From NCBI GenBank assembly GCA_025201375.1, contig JAIWZP010000002.1:1-64000 (forward strand): DNA of 64,000 nucleotides. Direction: 5' to 3'. Positions 47,071 through 58,484 of this stretch are shown here, piece after piece. Source of the stretch: Gongronella butleri. Lineage: Eukaryota > Mucoromycota > Mucoromycetes > Mucorales > Cunninghamellaceae. A model generated the notes under the pieces. It saw only the letters and a list, made by a program, of their open reading frames with translations. It did no database searches and was not told the DNA's origin. Position 1 is the stretch's first letter; every line of letters begins with the position of its first letter. Position numbers and translations under genes: made by a program.

Positions 47071-47491
47071 AAAACCCCCCTCCCACCTTGTAATCATTAC
47101 ACCCTTTACATTGAAGTGATCCGCAAGAGAAAATTAGCCAACGATTTCTTCCCCCCTTCCCCCTTGACTCCACCTCCTACTTTCTAAAAAAAAAAAAAAA
47201 AAAAAAAAGAAAGAAAGAAAGAAACGAAAAAAAACAAAGAAAATGATAAAAAAAAAAAAAAAAGGAGGCAATGTCGTCAAAAGGAATCAAGGGGGGGGGA
47301 GAGCACGGCGTCTAATTAGCTCTTTGATGTACGAGCTCCTTCATGCCAATGTCGGAGTGACCGACGCTTTGGAAAACAAAGAGATTGGCAACGCATTGAC
47401 AACCCATAAAAAGCAGCCCATTTTTTTTTTTGATTTCATTGTACTTGTTTTCACTCAATTTCTTCTTATTTTTTTGTCTTTTGTTTTTGCC

Positions 47492-49129
47492 ATGGCACAC
47501 CAAGACTTGCCTTTCGAGATTGTTTTACAAGTTATCGGGCACCTGTCCAAGGGCGACCAGAAGCATTTGCTGCGGCGTCCACCCAATCGCCAATGGTTTG
47601 AGGCGGCGGCGGCGGCGGTGTACCTGGAATTCAAGTTTTTTGACATCAAAAAAGTGCTTGGGCTGCACAATGTGCTTTGCAACGGTGGTGGGCGGTCGTA
47701 TGCCATGGCCACGCATGCCATGGCCACGCGGTCCATGGCAGCACGCGCGGTGACGACGCGTGTGACGGTGCCTCGGTGCTTGGTGTATGGCGAATCGATT
47801 CGCACGCTGGATCTGTCGTGCGTGTCGACGAGGATTCCAGTCGAGACGCTGCGGCCGTTGGTGGAGGCATGTGTGCGTCTGACATCCCTCAATGTGGCCC
47901 ACTGCATCAACCTCAAAAACGCCGATTTAATCTCGATCCTCAGCAACGTGCCGCAATTGCAGCGATTGTCCGTGGCCGGATGTGTGTATTTGACGGCGCG
48001 TGCGCTTTTTGAGCGTCGTCCCAATGGACAATCGATTGCCCATGCTCTTCGCGTTCTCAATGTGTGCGAGGCACCCCGCTTCTTTATGGATGTGCCCTTT
48101 CAGCCTAATCGCGACGCGGTCTTGCCCAATTTGGAATCCATCACGGTCGGCTACTGCGTGACCACCGGCATCCCCATGGACTGGCTGCCCCATAATTGCC
48201 ATCACACGTATCCTCCGTTTGCTCGTGTGTCAGAAAATAACATTCGCTCATTTTTCCATCATTGCCCGTCGCTGCGTACGCTCACCTCGTATTTCACGGG
48301 GGCTGCGCTGATCAAGGCGATCCTGGCCACCTGCGGTGACGAGATGACGTCGTTGTCGTTGTACAACACGCACGGATCTCTTGTCGACGTGTTCGACCAG
48401 ATGGCAAAGCTCACGCGCCCGCTCAAACACCTCAAGATCAAGACCATGCAGCGCGACGGCTGCCAATTCGTCGAGCAGAATCTGTGTGGCACGTCGACGG
48501 GATTGAATGCCTACAATGTGCCCACCCTCTATGAAAATCTGAAGTTTGATCGTCCTTTTTGCATCGATTTGCGTCTTCCCGTCGACTTGGTGACGCCGCT
48601 GGTGAAACAACAGGCGTACAAGTGGCTCACGCACTTGCGCACGATGCACCCGCTCGACCCTGCGCAGCTTACCACCCTCAAGGCGTGTAAAATGGTCGAA
48701 TTCCACTTGTGCTGCCAAGAACCCTACCATTTGCAAGATTTGGTGCCTGTCTTGGACGCATGGAAGACAACGCTCACGCATTTGACTCTGCCTAGCAAGC
48801 CATCCGGCACAGACTTGCTCTCGTACTTTTCCAGCCGCCAGGAGTATGCGCACCGCCTGCAATTCCTCGAGATTGGCGCCGATGTCAATACGTCGTTCCT
48901 CTTACGCTTCCAACTCGCCCTGCCGGCGCTCCAATTCCTCTGTGTCGGCCGCATCGAGCGCGACTGCCATCCCATCATCCGCCATCGCATCGCCGTCCAC
49001 CTAAATGAGAACACCGCCCTCCGCGGCTTCAACGCACGTGGACGCATGAATGTCTGGTGGAGATCCTGCAAGCTCGTCAAGGCATACAATCTGCTCCTGC
49101 ACCCGTCCCTTGCCCAGGACACCATCTAG
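47492..49129 (+). CDS. F-box/leucine-rich-repeat protein
   Basis: A single-exon gene of 545 residues. The N-terminus is an F-box (LPFEIVLQVIGHLSKGDQKH, residues about 5-45), which would dock onto Skp1 in an SCF ubiquitin ligase. The rest holds irregular leucine-rich repeats, for example SIRTLDLSCVSTRIPVETL, LTSLNVAHCINLKNADLISI and LQRLSVAGCVYLTARALFE, ending LQFLCVGRIERDC. Repeats degrade toward the C-terminus. A short tandem (MATHAMATRSMAARA) at about 70-85 is a local repeat. Target substrates cannot be named. Upstream in-frame codons from 47243 are homopolymer-derived, so the ATG at 47492 is preferred. Confidence 0.85.
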   Translation: MAHQDLPFEIVLQVIGHLSKGDQKHLLRRPPNRQWFEAAAAAVYLEFKFFDIKKVLGLHNVLCNGGGRSYAMATHAMATRSMAARAVTTRVTVPRCLVYGESIRTLDLSCVSTRIPVETLRPLVEACVRLTSLNVAHCINLKNADLISILSNVPQLQRLSVAGCVYLTARALFERRPNGQSIAHALRVLNVCEAPRFFMDVPFQPNRDAVLPNLESITVGYCVTTGIPMDWLPHNCHHTYPPFARVSENNIRSFFHHCPSLRTLTSYFTGAALIKAILATCGDEMTSLSLYNTHGSLVDVFDQMAKLTRPLKHLKIKTMQRDGCQFVEQNLCGTSTGLNAYNVPTLYENLKFDRPFCIDLRLPVDLVTPLVKQQAYKWLTHLRTMHPLDPAQLTTLKACKMVEFHLCCQEPYHLQDLVPVLDAWKTTLTHLTLPSKPSGTDLLSYFSSRQEYAHRLQFLEIGADVNTSFLLRFQLALPALQFLCVGRIERDCHPIIRHRIAVHLNENTALRGFNARGRMNVWWRSCKLVKAYNLLLHPSLAQDTI

Positions 49130-50880
49130 TCCATTTGGCTCGTTTTAACATTAATCATACGCATTAGATTCTTCTCTTTTTTTTTTTTACGTGTCACGTC
49201 CATTGAAATAAAGTTTTGTATGAAATTTGTGAGAAATCCCTCTTTTTTTGACGGTCAATGCACTGCCATTTGGAGCAGAACTTGACAAGATGCTGCGAGT
49301 CGAAAGGGCATGATCCAAAAAATCTTGCGTAGTCAATGGCATCAAAATTTTCTTTGTGAATAATACTTTTGATCACTTTTGGTCGTTACACACACTAATG
49401 GAGCGAAAAGCCCGGGCTTGGTGAGGATATTTTGCGTGACATAAGCGTCGAAACCCCTTTTGCTGCCCAAATTGAACCGGAGTTGCCCCTGTCAACTGCG
49501 GCATCTGGCATTTAGCAGCAGCATGCGGCAGCAAGCATCATAAAAAGGTTTAATTCGATGCACAACCTTCCCTTTTTTCTTTTCTGTGTGCGCTGGTAGC
49601 TTTAACTCTCTGGAATTCGCTTGGAATTATCAATTTGTTTGAGCCTGTTCAAAGCAGGCCCAGTGCACCCTACTTTTTTTCGTTTTCGTCTTCCTTTTTT
49701 TTTTTTTTACGCGTTGTGCTGCCAGCACAAAACGCGCGATTTGAAGCCATCTTTCTGCCTCATCATTCTCGTCATCCTTTGGCCCTTTTTTTCGTAACGA
49801 AGCAATTAGGCATCGTGATTTTTGGACTACCAATTAAAAAATAAAAAAATTGAAAAGAAATGTGGCATCCATCAAGTGCAGCGTGTCAAAAAAAAAAATA
49901 CGAGCAAGAGGCAAGTCAATAAGAATGGTGCCAGAAGAGGAAAGGTGACTTTTCACGAGATGTTTTTATCAGGAGGGATTTCAAAGAAAAAATCAAAAGA
50001 AAAAGGAGCTGCAGAGCACATGAGATCACTGAAACACGAGTGGATCACGCTTGAGATGCACAAATTCCATGGCTATGAATGTGCACATTCACATAGCACT
50101 CCCCAAGCTCATCAAAACGTGTCAACTGCGCGAGCGCGCCTGAGAAAATGCACAAATTACGATTTCTCTGTTTTTCTATACATCAATGTCGCCCATGTAC
50201 AAGCACTCACGCGTGTTTATCCATGTTCTCAGAGCTTCAGGACAGGGCAGACATGATAGGACATGTAATTGAGAACACAAAAGAGCAGTAAAGGTGGCAT
50301 TGGCAGCGCCATCCCATTTTTAGTGATCCCTCCTCTTTTTTTTTTTTTTTCAATGAAGTGGGCCCATGTTTGCATGCAGGCGGTATTGGATACATGGAAG
50401 GAGTCATACGAGCAGGGCGATGACACACGTTAAAACAATGCCAAGCGACACTCAAAAAGGCAAAAAATGCCATTCAGTTGTGCAGTTACGTGGATGATAT
50501 AACTGCATAAACATAAACGCGCGCTGCTGTAAAGGATCACGCGTAGACGCGAGAAAGTGAACAGGTGGTGCATCCCCCTCCAAAAAAAGGCACAAGAGCG
50601 GCTCCTAAAACGTGCACAGACCACGTTCAATGGGCCTTTTCATGGATGGACGTCCCTAGTGCACACGCTTGATCACACACTTTTATCCACACGCACAGCA
50701 ACACGCTCAAAAGCAAAAACGCAGCTCGTTTTCACGAAAAGGCAAAAGCTACGAGTTTTTTTTTATTTTCAAGCAAAAAAAGATAGTAGTCTCTTACAAC
50801 AGCGAAGGCTGACCGCCCCGTTCACCTCAATTAGCGGTCAAACACTTGTGGTTTGAGGACATCATTGTGTCGTGTTCTTG
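49130..50880. repeat. Gene-free region before the tandem block
   Basis: AT-rich sequence with no recognised gene, apart from a tRNA-like copy at 49590-49667 and T-tracts after it. Open frames on both strands are short and of no coding character. Confidence 0.5.
49590..49667 (+). repeat. tRNA-like repeat, copy 2
   Basis: 78 nt. The 5' strand GCGCTGG pairs with CCAGTGC through one G-T wobble. The T-arm-like hairpin is GCCTG TTCAAAG CAGGC: the second stem pair is C-G here where the other copies have T-A, a compensatory change. TAGCTTTA follows the 5' stem as in copy 1. Confidence 0.55.
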
Positions 50881-52400
50881 GCGAGGAATTAGCCTTCAGG
50901 GGTTGTTTTGATCCTGTTTTGGCCCTGAACTTTTGAAAAATGCATTTTCTCAGGACTGAGTGATCCGATCCCTGGAAAAACTTGAAAACATCGAAGTTTT
51001 GTGTCGAGTACCCACTGACCTAAATTTGGAGCCAGATGATCAGTCTCACCGAGAGAAACGCGTAAAATATTTTTTTTGCGCTGGGTTTCACTAGCAAACA
51101 CGAATCGCGAGCTTTTTCGCACCTGAGTGGTCCGATTTGCGAAAAAACTTAACAACACTGAAGAATTGGATCTACCATCAACTGGTCCAAATTTGGGACC
51201 AGATGAGCAAGTTTCTGAGAAAGCGCCAGTTTCATAGGCGTAAATAGGGTAAGATCATCAGCAATTTGTCTCGTACTGCGGCAGCGGCTGAGCGCCCCGA
51301 CACGTGAGACACGTCAAATGAATCACTAGTCAAACGCGGTAAAAGCGCTCGTGGTTGGGGATATCGCTTCAAGTTTTCGGCGAGTTGGCCTTGCGGGGTC
51401 ATTTTGACCCTGAATTGGCCCTGAATTTATGAATAACGCATTTTCTCGGGACTGAGTGATCCGATCTCTGAAAAAACTTGACATCTTTGACTTTTTGAGT
51501 CTATTATCTACTTGTCTAGATTTGGAGCCATAAGGTCAGGCTCATAGGGAGAAACGCGTAAAATATTATTTGGCACCGGTTTTCACTAGCAAATACGAAT
51601 ATCGAGATTTCTCGGGATTGCGTGATCCGATTCGCGAAAAACATTAACACCATTGGTGAATTGTGTCTGCCATTAATTGGTCCAAATTTGGGACCAGATG
51701 AGCAAGTTTCTGAGAAAGCGTCAGTTTCATAGACGTATGGGGGAAGATCATCAGCATTTTGTCTCGTACTGCGGCAGCGGCTAAGCGCCCCGGCACGTGA
51801 GACACCTCAAATGAATCAGTAGTCAAACGCGGTAAAAGCGCTTCTAGTTTGGGGATATCGCTTCAAGTTTTCGGCGAGTTAGCCTTGATGGGCCATCTTG
51901 ATTCTGGCTTGGCCCTGATTTTGGGCAAAATACATTTTCTCAGAACTGGGTGATCCGATCTCTGAAAAAAATTGACGTCATCGGATTTCTGTGTTCAGCA
52001 TCCTCTAGCTCAAATATAGGACCAGATGAACAAGATCCGGGGGACGCGCCCTGCAAAAAGGGGGTAAGGTCTTTACCATTTTCGTAGCGCACGCGACAAT
52101 GGTCCCATGTACCGACGCGTGAGTTATCTCAAATGAATCAGCAGCCAAACGCAGTAAAAACGCTTGCGTTTTGGAGAGCTCGCATTGTGATCTCGATGAG
52201 TTAGCCATCAGGGGTCGTTTTGGCTCGGTTAGTATGCAAAATGCATTTCCTCCGGACTGAGCTGTCCTATCTTTGAAAAAATCTTGACATGGAGTTTTGT
52301 GTTTACGCAACATTCTCTAGTTCAAATACAGAACCCGATAAACAAGATCCGGGGGACGCGCCTGGCAAAAAGGGGTAAGATCTCCCCCGTTTGGCGCAAA
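50880..52400 (+). repeat. Diverged tandem repeat, ~500-bp period
   Basis: Three full to partial units start at about 50,888, 51,384 and 51,880, with a shorter fourth from about 52,195. Each begins with a GAGTTAGCCTT-like word, then TTTTGACCCTG, TGGCCCTGA, a GCATTTTCTCAGGACTGAGT core and a GATCCGATCTCTG word. The second half carries AAATTTGG.ACCAGATGA and a CACGTGAGACAC.TCAAATGA sequence. Units are diverged, so the block is old. Confidence 0.75.
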
Positions 52401-52813
52401 TTTATGGCTTGACTTGTGCTTGAAAGCGTCTTTTTCTTTTTCGCCAATTAGTCAAAAGCAGGTGAGCCAGGGGCCAGGGCGCAGTCGCACACAGACAATA
52501 CAAAAAGACTTGCTAGCCAGAATAAACTGAAATTGTACTCACTCCATGCGTCCCCATTCCATGGCAACTACACAATGCTGTCGGCGAGGCTTGCGGTTAA
52601 CTTTTGGGTTACCATTCATTCTTGGGCAAACTTTGTTAGGTGGAGAGGTAGTGCTTGCAAAGCTTAATTTTTTTCGAAAAGCTCATGCATCCAAGCAGCA
52701 TCTGAGCTCGAATTAAGGTCAGGCGCAGCGCCGCCGCTGCCGCAGCACAACATACAAGCAAGCAACATAGCCGCCGCAGCCCTGATGCCATATCCAAGAT
52801 TTCATTGTTCGTC

Positions 52814-52891
52814 GCACTGGAAGCTTTAATACAACCAATTCTTGCTCTTAAGAGCAAATCTCACGCGTCTGTTCAAAACAGACCCAGTGCA
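52814..52891 (+). repeat. tRNA-like repeat, copy 3
   Basis: 78 nt, GCACTGG...CCAGTGC terminal stem without mismatch, T-arm-like hairpin GTCTG TTCAAAA CAGAC (5 bp, 7-nt loop), followed by ACC and a T-run. A possible anticodon-like palindrome (TTGCT CTTAAG AGCAA) is centred near 52,852. The ~100 bp upstream resembles that of copy 1. Confidence 0.55.
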
Positions 52892-53348
52892 CCTCTCTTT
52901 TTTTTTCTTGACGCGCGACGCGTCACGTGACGCGTGCTGCTTTGCTCTTTTTTTCCTTTTGCTGGCGTCCATGGGATTTTTTTTTGGCTCACATTGCATG
53001 CGAATTGCATCCTTTGGGACGATTTAATTTTTTTTCTTTTTGAAGCTCGTGTCCGTTTCTTATTTCTTTGTCAATTGACGCGTTGACTCGTCGTAAGCAG
53101 CGCGGATCCCGATCAGATGCTTTTTTTTTTTTTGGCTCATAGGCACATACAATACACGATTTTTCTCGTTTTTATTATGACCTCAATGATTCTTGGTTCC
53201 TTGATGGATCCAGGGGATGGTGGTTGCACCTGGCTGGGAAAAAAAAAAGACGTGACGTGGACAGCAGAAAATCAAGTGAGCTCCTACAACTTTTATCATC
53301 ATTCCTGGCGGCTGTCTGGAGATGCACTCTTTGCCAACCCCTATAATT

Positions 53349-53425
53349 GCGCTGGTAGCACATTTTATCAGGATCAGCAGCCGATTCTTTTAAATCACAC
53401 GTCTGTTCAAAACAGACCCAGTGCA
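53349..53425 (+). repeat. tRNA-like repeat, copy 4
   Basis: 77 nt, GCGCTGG...CCAGTGC terminal stem with one wobble, T-arm-like hairpin GTCTG TTCAAAA CAGAC, then ACC and a T8 run. The centre differs from the other copies (CACATTTTATCAGGATCAGC). Confidence 0.55.
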
Positions 53426-53662
53426 CCTTTTTTTTAAAAAAAAAATTGAATGCATCGTGAGGCACGTGGCGCCCTTTTTTCTTTTTCTTTTTTTTTCCAC
53501 CCTCGCCATTAAAAACTATAGCCATTGCCCTGTTCCTGCCTTCCCTCCTTTGGCATTCGCATTTGTCGAGTAAAATATAAATTGCAACAGAGAGTAATTC
53601 GTTTTTTTTTTTATCAAGCACAAAATACAGAAAGAAATAAAAACGTTCATTTGGCACAGTTT

Positions 53663-56600
53663 TCAAGGCGATGCGAAGCGCACAGTCCTCTTGCCTGGCT
53701 TGGGGATGATCTCGACGTCATTGTCGTCCGAGTCGTCAATGTCAATGGTGATGACGCTAGGCTCTTTCTTTTGGTGCTGTAGGATGGGCGCTGGCGATAC
53801 GATTGATGCGGAGGACAGGGGCGACGATGCAGCCGATGAAGCGTCGGCCTCCAAGTCGATGATCATAGGCGTGTGTTGCGTCGCGGAAATGTCGTCGGCG
53901 CCTACGTCGACTGCCGGGAACGCGTCGTCTTGCTCCTTTTTTGAGTTTTGGTGGTCATTGGCTACTGCTGCATCGTCGTTTTCTTCATTGTCACGCGGCA
54001 TGAACCAGATGGGTCTGTCCAGAATCATGACTGGCTGACTAAACTTGCCATCGCCATCCTGCAAGACGTGCGGCGGCGTCGGCACGAAATTGACGTGATT
54101 CAGACTATCCTTCAACCTCTTGTCATTGTAAAAATCGGACGACATATTGCCTTGATCTTGCTCTGCGGATAATAAAAAAAAGGGGTGAGCATCAGAATGG
54201 GTTGGATGGCGCAACAAAATACATTAAAAATCCAAAAAAAAAAACGTTACCTGGCACCTTTTTACGTCGTTTGAGCACGGCATCCTCGATGGAGTGACGC
54301 ATGGTGAGGATCTCTACGTAGACAGGCTTTGTCTGTCCAATTCGGTGGGCACGTTTGATGGCTTGCTGCTCCATGGCGGCGTGCCACACGGGGCTGACAA
54401 AGTAGACACGCGATGCCGAGGATAAATCGATGCCATACGCCGCGCGCTGCACCGCCATCAAGATCACATTCGCATTTTCAGACGTGTTGAACGTCACAAT
54501 GGTTTGCGCGCGGTCCTTTGTCGCCTGCAAAAAATGGAAAAATAGAAAAAAAATGAGTGTTTGACGCAATTTTTTTCAATTTTTTTTCTTTTTACCATTT
54601 GTGTGTGTGTGTACATGAGAACGCGCACGTTGACTAGCTTGAGGGCAAGGTAGATTTCCTGCATCTCGTTGAAATATTGGGAGAAGATGATGCATTTCTC
54701 GGATTTGTGGAATTGCAGGACTTGATCAACGAGATAATTGATTTTGCTGCTTGTGGAGCAGAGGACACGCACGTCGGAGAACGTGTTGCGCGTGTACAAG
54801 GTCATGGCTGACGTGTCGGTGTCGTCGTCCTCGTTGATGGTCATTTGCGGCGGTTTGCGCTTCTTGCCATTGCCATTGCCATTGGCTGCGATTGCGGACA
54901 CGGTCGATGACGATGATGATGACGTTGATGACGCAGCAGCCGCAGCAGAAGACGAGGACGAGGTTGACGTGGTGGCAGCAGCAGGCGTTTTTTGTAAAAT
55001 GGAAGGCAGCATGGATGCGATCAGGGCACTGACCACCTGCGGCACTGATTTGCGTGCGGATTGGCTGGCGGGCTTCTTTTTTTGCTTGGCCTTTTTTGCA
55101 GCGGCGAGTGTTTTGGGCCGCTTCTGCTTTTTCAGCGCGAGCTTTCGCTCCGCCTGGCGCTTGTCGTAGATTTCTGTGCTTTCCAGCAGGTTTGTCTTGC
55201 TGTTGAATACGTACAGATTCTTGACCGGGTCGTTTTTCGTGGCCTTGACGTCGTTGAAGAGGTCAATGACAATATCGCCGCTGACAATGCAATGGTCGTC
55301 CCATTGGCTCTTGCTGACGGGCAAATACGCACCACGCGAGCCCTTGCACCAGCCCCAATGCTCACGCATGAGCGTTGGCAGACCCTGCACGACAAAGGAC
55401 ACCTCGTGCTTGCTCATCATCGACACAAACACCGAATCATCCAACGCAAACGTCAAAAGTTCCTGAATCCGATGCAAATCCTCCTCGTCGCGCGTATTGC
55501 AGAAGAACCGGCCCTCGTCCAGCTTTTTGAGAGTCTTGTTGCAATGCTCCAGCGCAGACTGCACGGCCGACATTTCCACAGAGTGCCACGTGCAGCTCTG
55601 ACGGATATTGGACACGGTCTGCCTCAACGATGACGTGTTGCGCTTGTCAAACAAATAATCCGGCCCCTCGCGCGCACTAAGAATCGCGTTCAAGCTGATC
55701 AGCGACACCTGGCAATTGTGCGCCTTGAAAAAAAATAAAACAAAAACGATGAAATCAGACGCATTACGTCAAAAAAAACAAAAAGATGTCCATGCAATTT
55801 CTTTCTTTCTCTCTCTTTTTTTTTTGGGGGGGTGGTTCTTACCAGCCATTGATAATAGTCAAAGTCCAAATAGACGGTCCTGACATGCAGTGGCGGCAGG
55901 CTGACCTCGTGCTCGATGGTCTTTTTCTGATTGCGGATCATTGTACGGCACATGGTGTCGTACAAGGCAGCGAGGGCCCAATTCATGTCATTTTTCACGG
56001 GCACCGCCACAAGCTTCGTCCACAGCTTGCTGCGGCCCGCGAATGGCGTCAATTTCAAAATGTCTGTGTAAAACACACCCAACCTTGAACAAATAAAAAA
56101 AAAGCGTGTCAATTTCTCAAAAGCGCGTCAATGGTATTCTATGCCAACAATTGTTTTTTACCTGGAAAGGTCATCGTAAAAGTTGGTGCGGTGTGTGCGG
56201 GCATTGGCGGTCTCGGTGAGAGCCTGTGTGGGCGTACCAGTGGTGATCCAGAGCGCATTGAAGAACAGCTTGGCCGCCAAGTCACTCTGGCGGCTGGACC
56301 GCGACGATAGTGTGTGACCCTCGTCTACAATAAACACAAGGGTCAAAAACGGGGCTGTGCGATGAGCATTGCGGCGCGTAAATCTGTCATTTTGTTTGTT
56401 TTTACCGACGATGACGCGCTTCCAGTGGATTTGAAGCAGCGGGGACGTGTAGGTAGGCTTGTCAAAGGGACTCTGGCACTTGCAGTCGCGGATGCGGGAC
56501 TTTCCAATATATGGGCACTCGCACACACGTGGAATGGCGACAAAATCAAGACCACCGACCGAGTCTTCATTGGCAAACCGATTCACGCCCATTAGCACGA

Positions 56601-58086
56601 GGTCGTACTGCAGCATTTCCGTTGCCGCGGGCATCTTGGTCTTGGTGTCCAGCACCAGGAACCGCAGCTCTTGGTCGTGGATGTGCTGCGGTCCAAAGAA
56701 AGGGCGCGTCAGCAGTTTTTTTTTTTCTTGGTTTGTTTGTTTTTTTGTTGCTTTTTACCTTGTAGATTTCGCCTGTCCACTGGGCGACGAGATTGTCGGG
56801 GACAACGACGAGTGTGCCCGCGGATGGGTATACCTTAAGGATGGGCACGTCTCTCTGGTCACGGCGCGGACGTGCATATGCGGATCGGTAACGCTGCAAT
56901 GTCCATTTGTAATACGGTGGGCTCTTTTCCATGGCCGAACACACGGACGATGGCAAATGTGGCTCGAATGGGCGCCAATCCATGCCATACATGAGCGCCT
57001 GGCGTGCTGCCATGCTGCGCAGCGATTTGACCGTCGTCCCATTGCGTGCATCCTCGTATTCGCCGTAGAAATCGCAAAGAAGTTCTCGGTCGTGGACAGG
57101 CGTCTGGATATGCTTCGTGGCCATGATCGTGGACAAGCAAATACACGTCTTTCCCGTACCCTGTTATAAAAAAAGTTTTTTTTGTGAGAATAGACGCGTC
57201 TTTCTCGGCCGTGGACGCCAATTGTTGGATCCTGCTGGTATTTACCATGTCCTCACATAGGATGCCACCACAAATGTCACGCTGCGTGGGCGCGGTGAGG
57301 CTTGTATAGCCTTGGATGAGATCATAATACCATGTCGTGCCATCCGCAGCGCGCAGTTTCAAGATGGACATGGGTCGGACGGCCATGGGCGCGAGCTCTC
57401 GCTGCAAGATCTTCCAAAGCGAATTCTGCAGGGGAAAAAATGAGCAAGATAAGCACACAATTGCTAAAATAAAGAAAAACAAGTGCTACCTTTTGATATC
57501 CATAGAGTTTTGTCCTCATGCCCTTGGGGCATGGCTGCTGCCACACGGCGTCGAGGATCTCGCATGCAATTGGGTCGACGTCGGCGTCAAGAGACTGCGG
57601 CATCGGCGAAGGCATATCTGTAAACAGCGACAAAAGCGATTGCTGAGCCTACAATAATAAACAAACATGTGTCAAGTTCCCTTTTTTTCTTTTCTTTTTT
57701 TCCTTTTGCCTGCGGGATCTTACGATGGCGTAAAAGACAGACTGGGTGGGGTTTGCGATAAAGGAGTGCGGCAGGTTTTCCAAGTTTTCGGCGTGTATGC
57801 GTAAAAGCAGAGAAAGAAATTGGGTATCGAGCGAGGTATCCATTGGCAGGTCGTCATAGTCGATCGCATAGAGCAGCACGGCGATACGCACACGCAAGAA
57901 TGTGGCAAAGGGGCGGACGTCGGCTTGAATGGCGTTGCGACGCACAAACGTGTGGATCACCTTTTCTATGGCCGTATCGGCCACAGTCCAGGGCAAAGGC
58001 GACACAAAAGGCTGCCAGTCGTCCTGCTCCGGTATGCACGCGTCGCCTTCCAGCGCCAGGTCGATCACGCCCAGCACAAGACTCAT
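53663..58086 (-). CDS. SNF2-family DNA-dependent ATPase/helicase
   Basis: Ten exons (58086-57724, 57648-57490, 57425-57246, 57160-56759, 56685-56406, 56324-56162, 56083-55843, 55723-54596, 54524-54251, 54162-53663) give 1229 residues with all phases consistent. Walker A (ICGGILCEDM|GTGKT) spans an exon junction at about residue 234; motif II is DEGH (462-465); helicase motif VI is KRAHRIGQTKPVYVEI (about 1029-1044), after CIIFSQYFNEMQEI. The insert between the helicase lobes is long and includes a basic KKQKRPKTLAAAKKAKQKKK stretch and a Ser/Ala-rich linker (about 820-900). I see no RING or HIRAN domain, so it is Irc20/Rad5-like in core only. The acidic C-terminus carries DIDDSDDNDVEIIPK, a possible SUMO-interacting segment. 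Role in chromatin or repair is inferred. Confidence 0.85.
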
Positions 58087-58126
58087 AGAGAAAAGACAAA
58101 AAAGACAAAAAGAGAGAGAGAGAGAG

Positions 58127-58157
<31 letters not shown>

Positions 58158-58484
58158 GCAAAAGAGGCGCAGAAAAAGGCCAGCGGCCCTTTTTTTTCAA
58201 GTGGCGCTTTTCCCGCTGCATCGCGAATTCATGCCGCTGGGTGTGCAACAGGGTTGCCCATCTTGCCAATGAGTTGAACAAGGGCGCGACGGCGCGTGCT
58301 GCTCTTTGTTTATTGGATGGGTCAGCTGCACGATCACACAAAACGGGGGCAAGGATGTTAGGGTTCAAACCCAGTGGGCAAGAGCACAAAAACCAGGCAA
58401 AATGGGCCCTTTTTTATCTTTTTCTTCTTTTTCCCCTTTGCCATACCCCCCTTTGCAACAAGTTTTTCTTTTTTTTTCTTCACC

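Larger units (their letters stand above)
52401..53662. repeat. Gene-free region with tRNA-like copies
   Basis: Contains two tRNA-like copies (52814-52891 and 53349-53425), T-tracts and ACGCGT-rich sequence at 52,910-52,935. No gene recognised upstream of the SNF2 gene's stop at 53663. Confidence 0.5.

Noticed and set aside
49822..50256. Open frame of 144 codons on the plus strand
   Set aside because: Lys-rich because of A-runs; no domain and no neighbouring exon.
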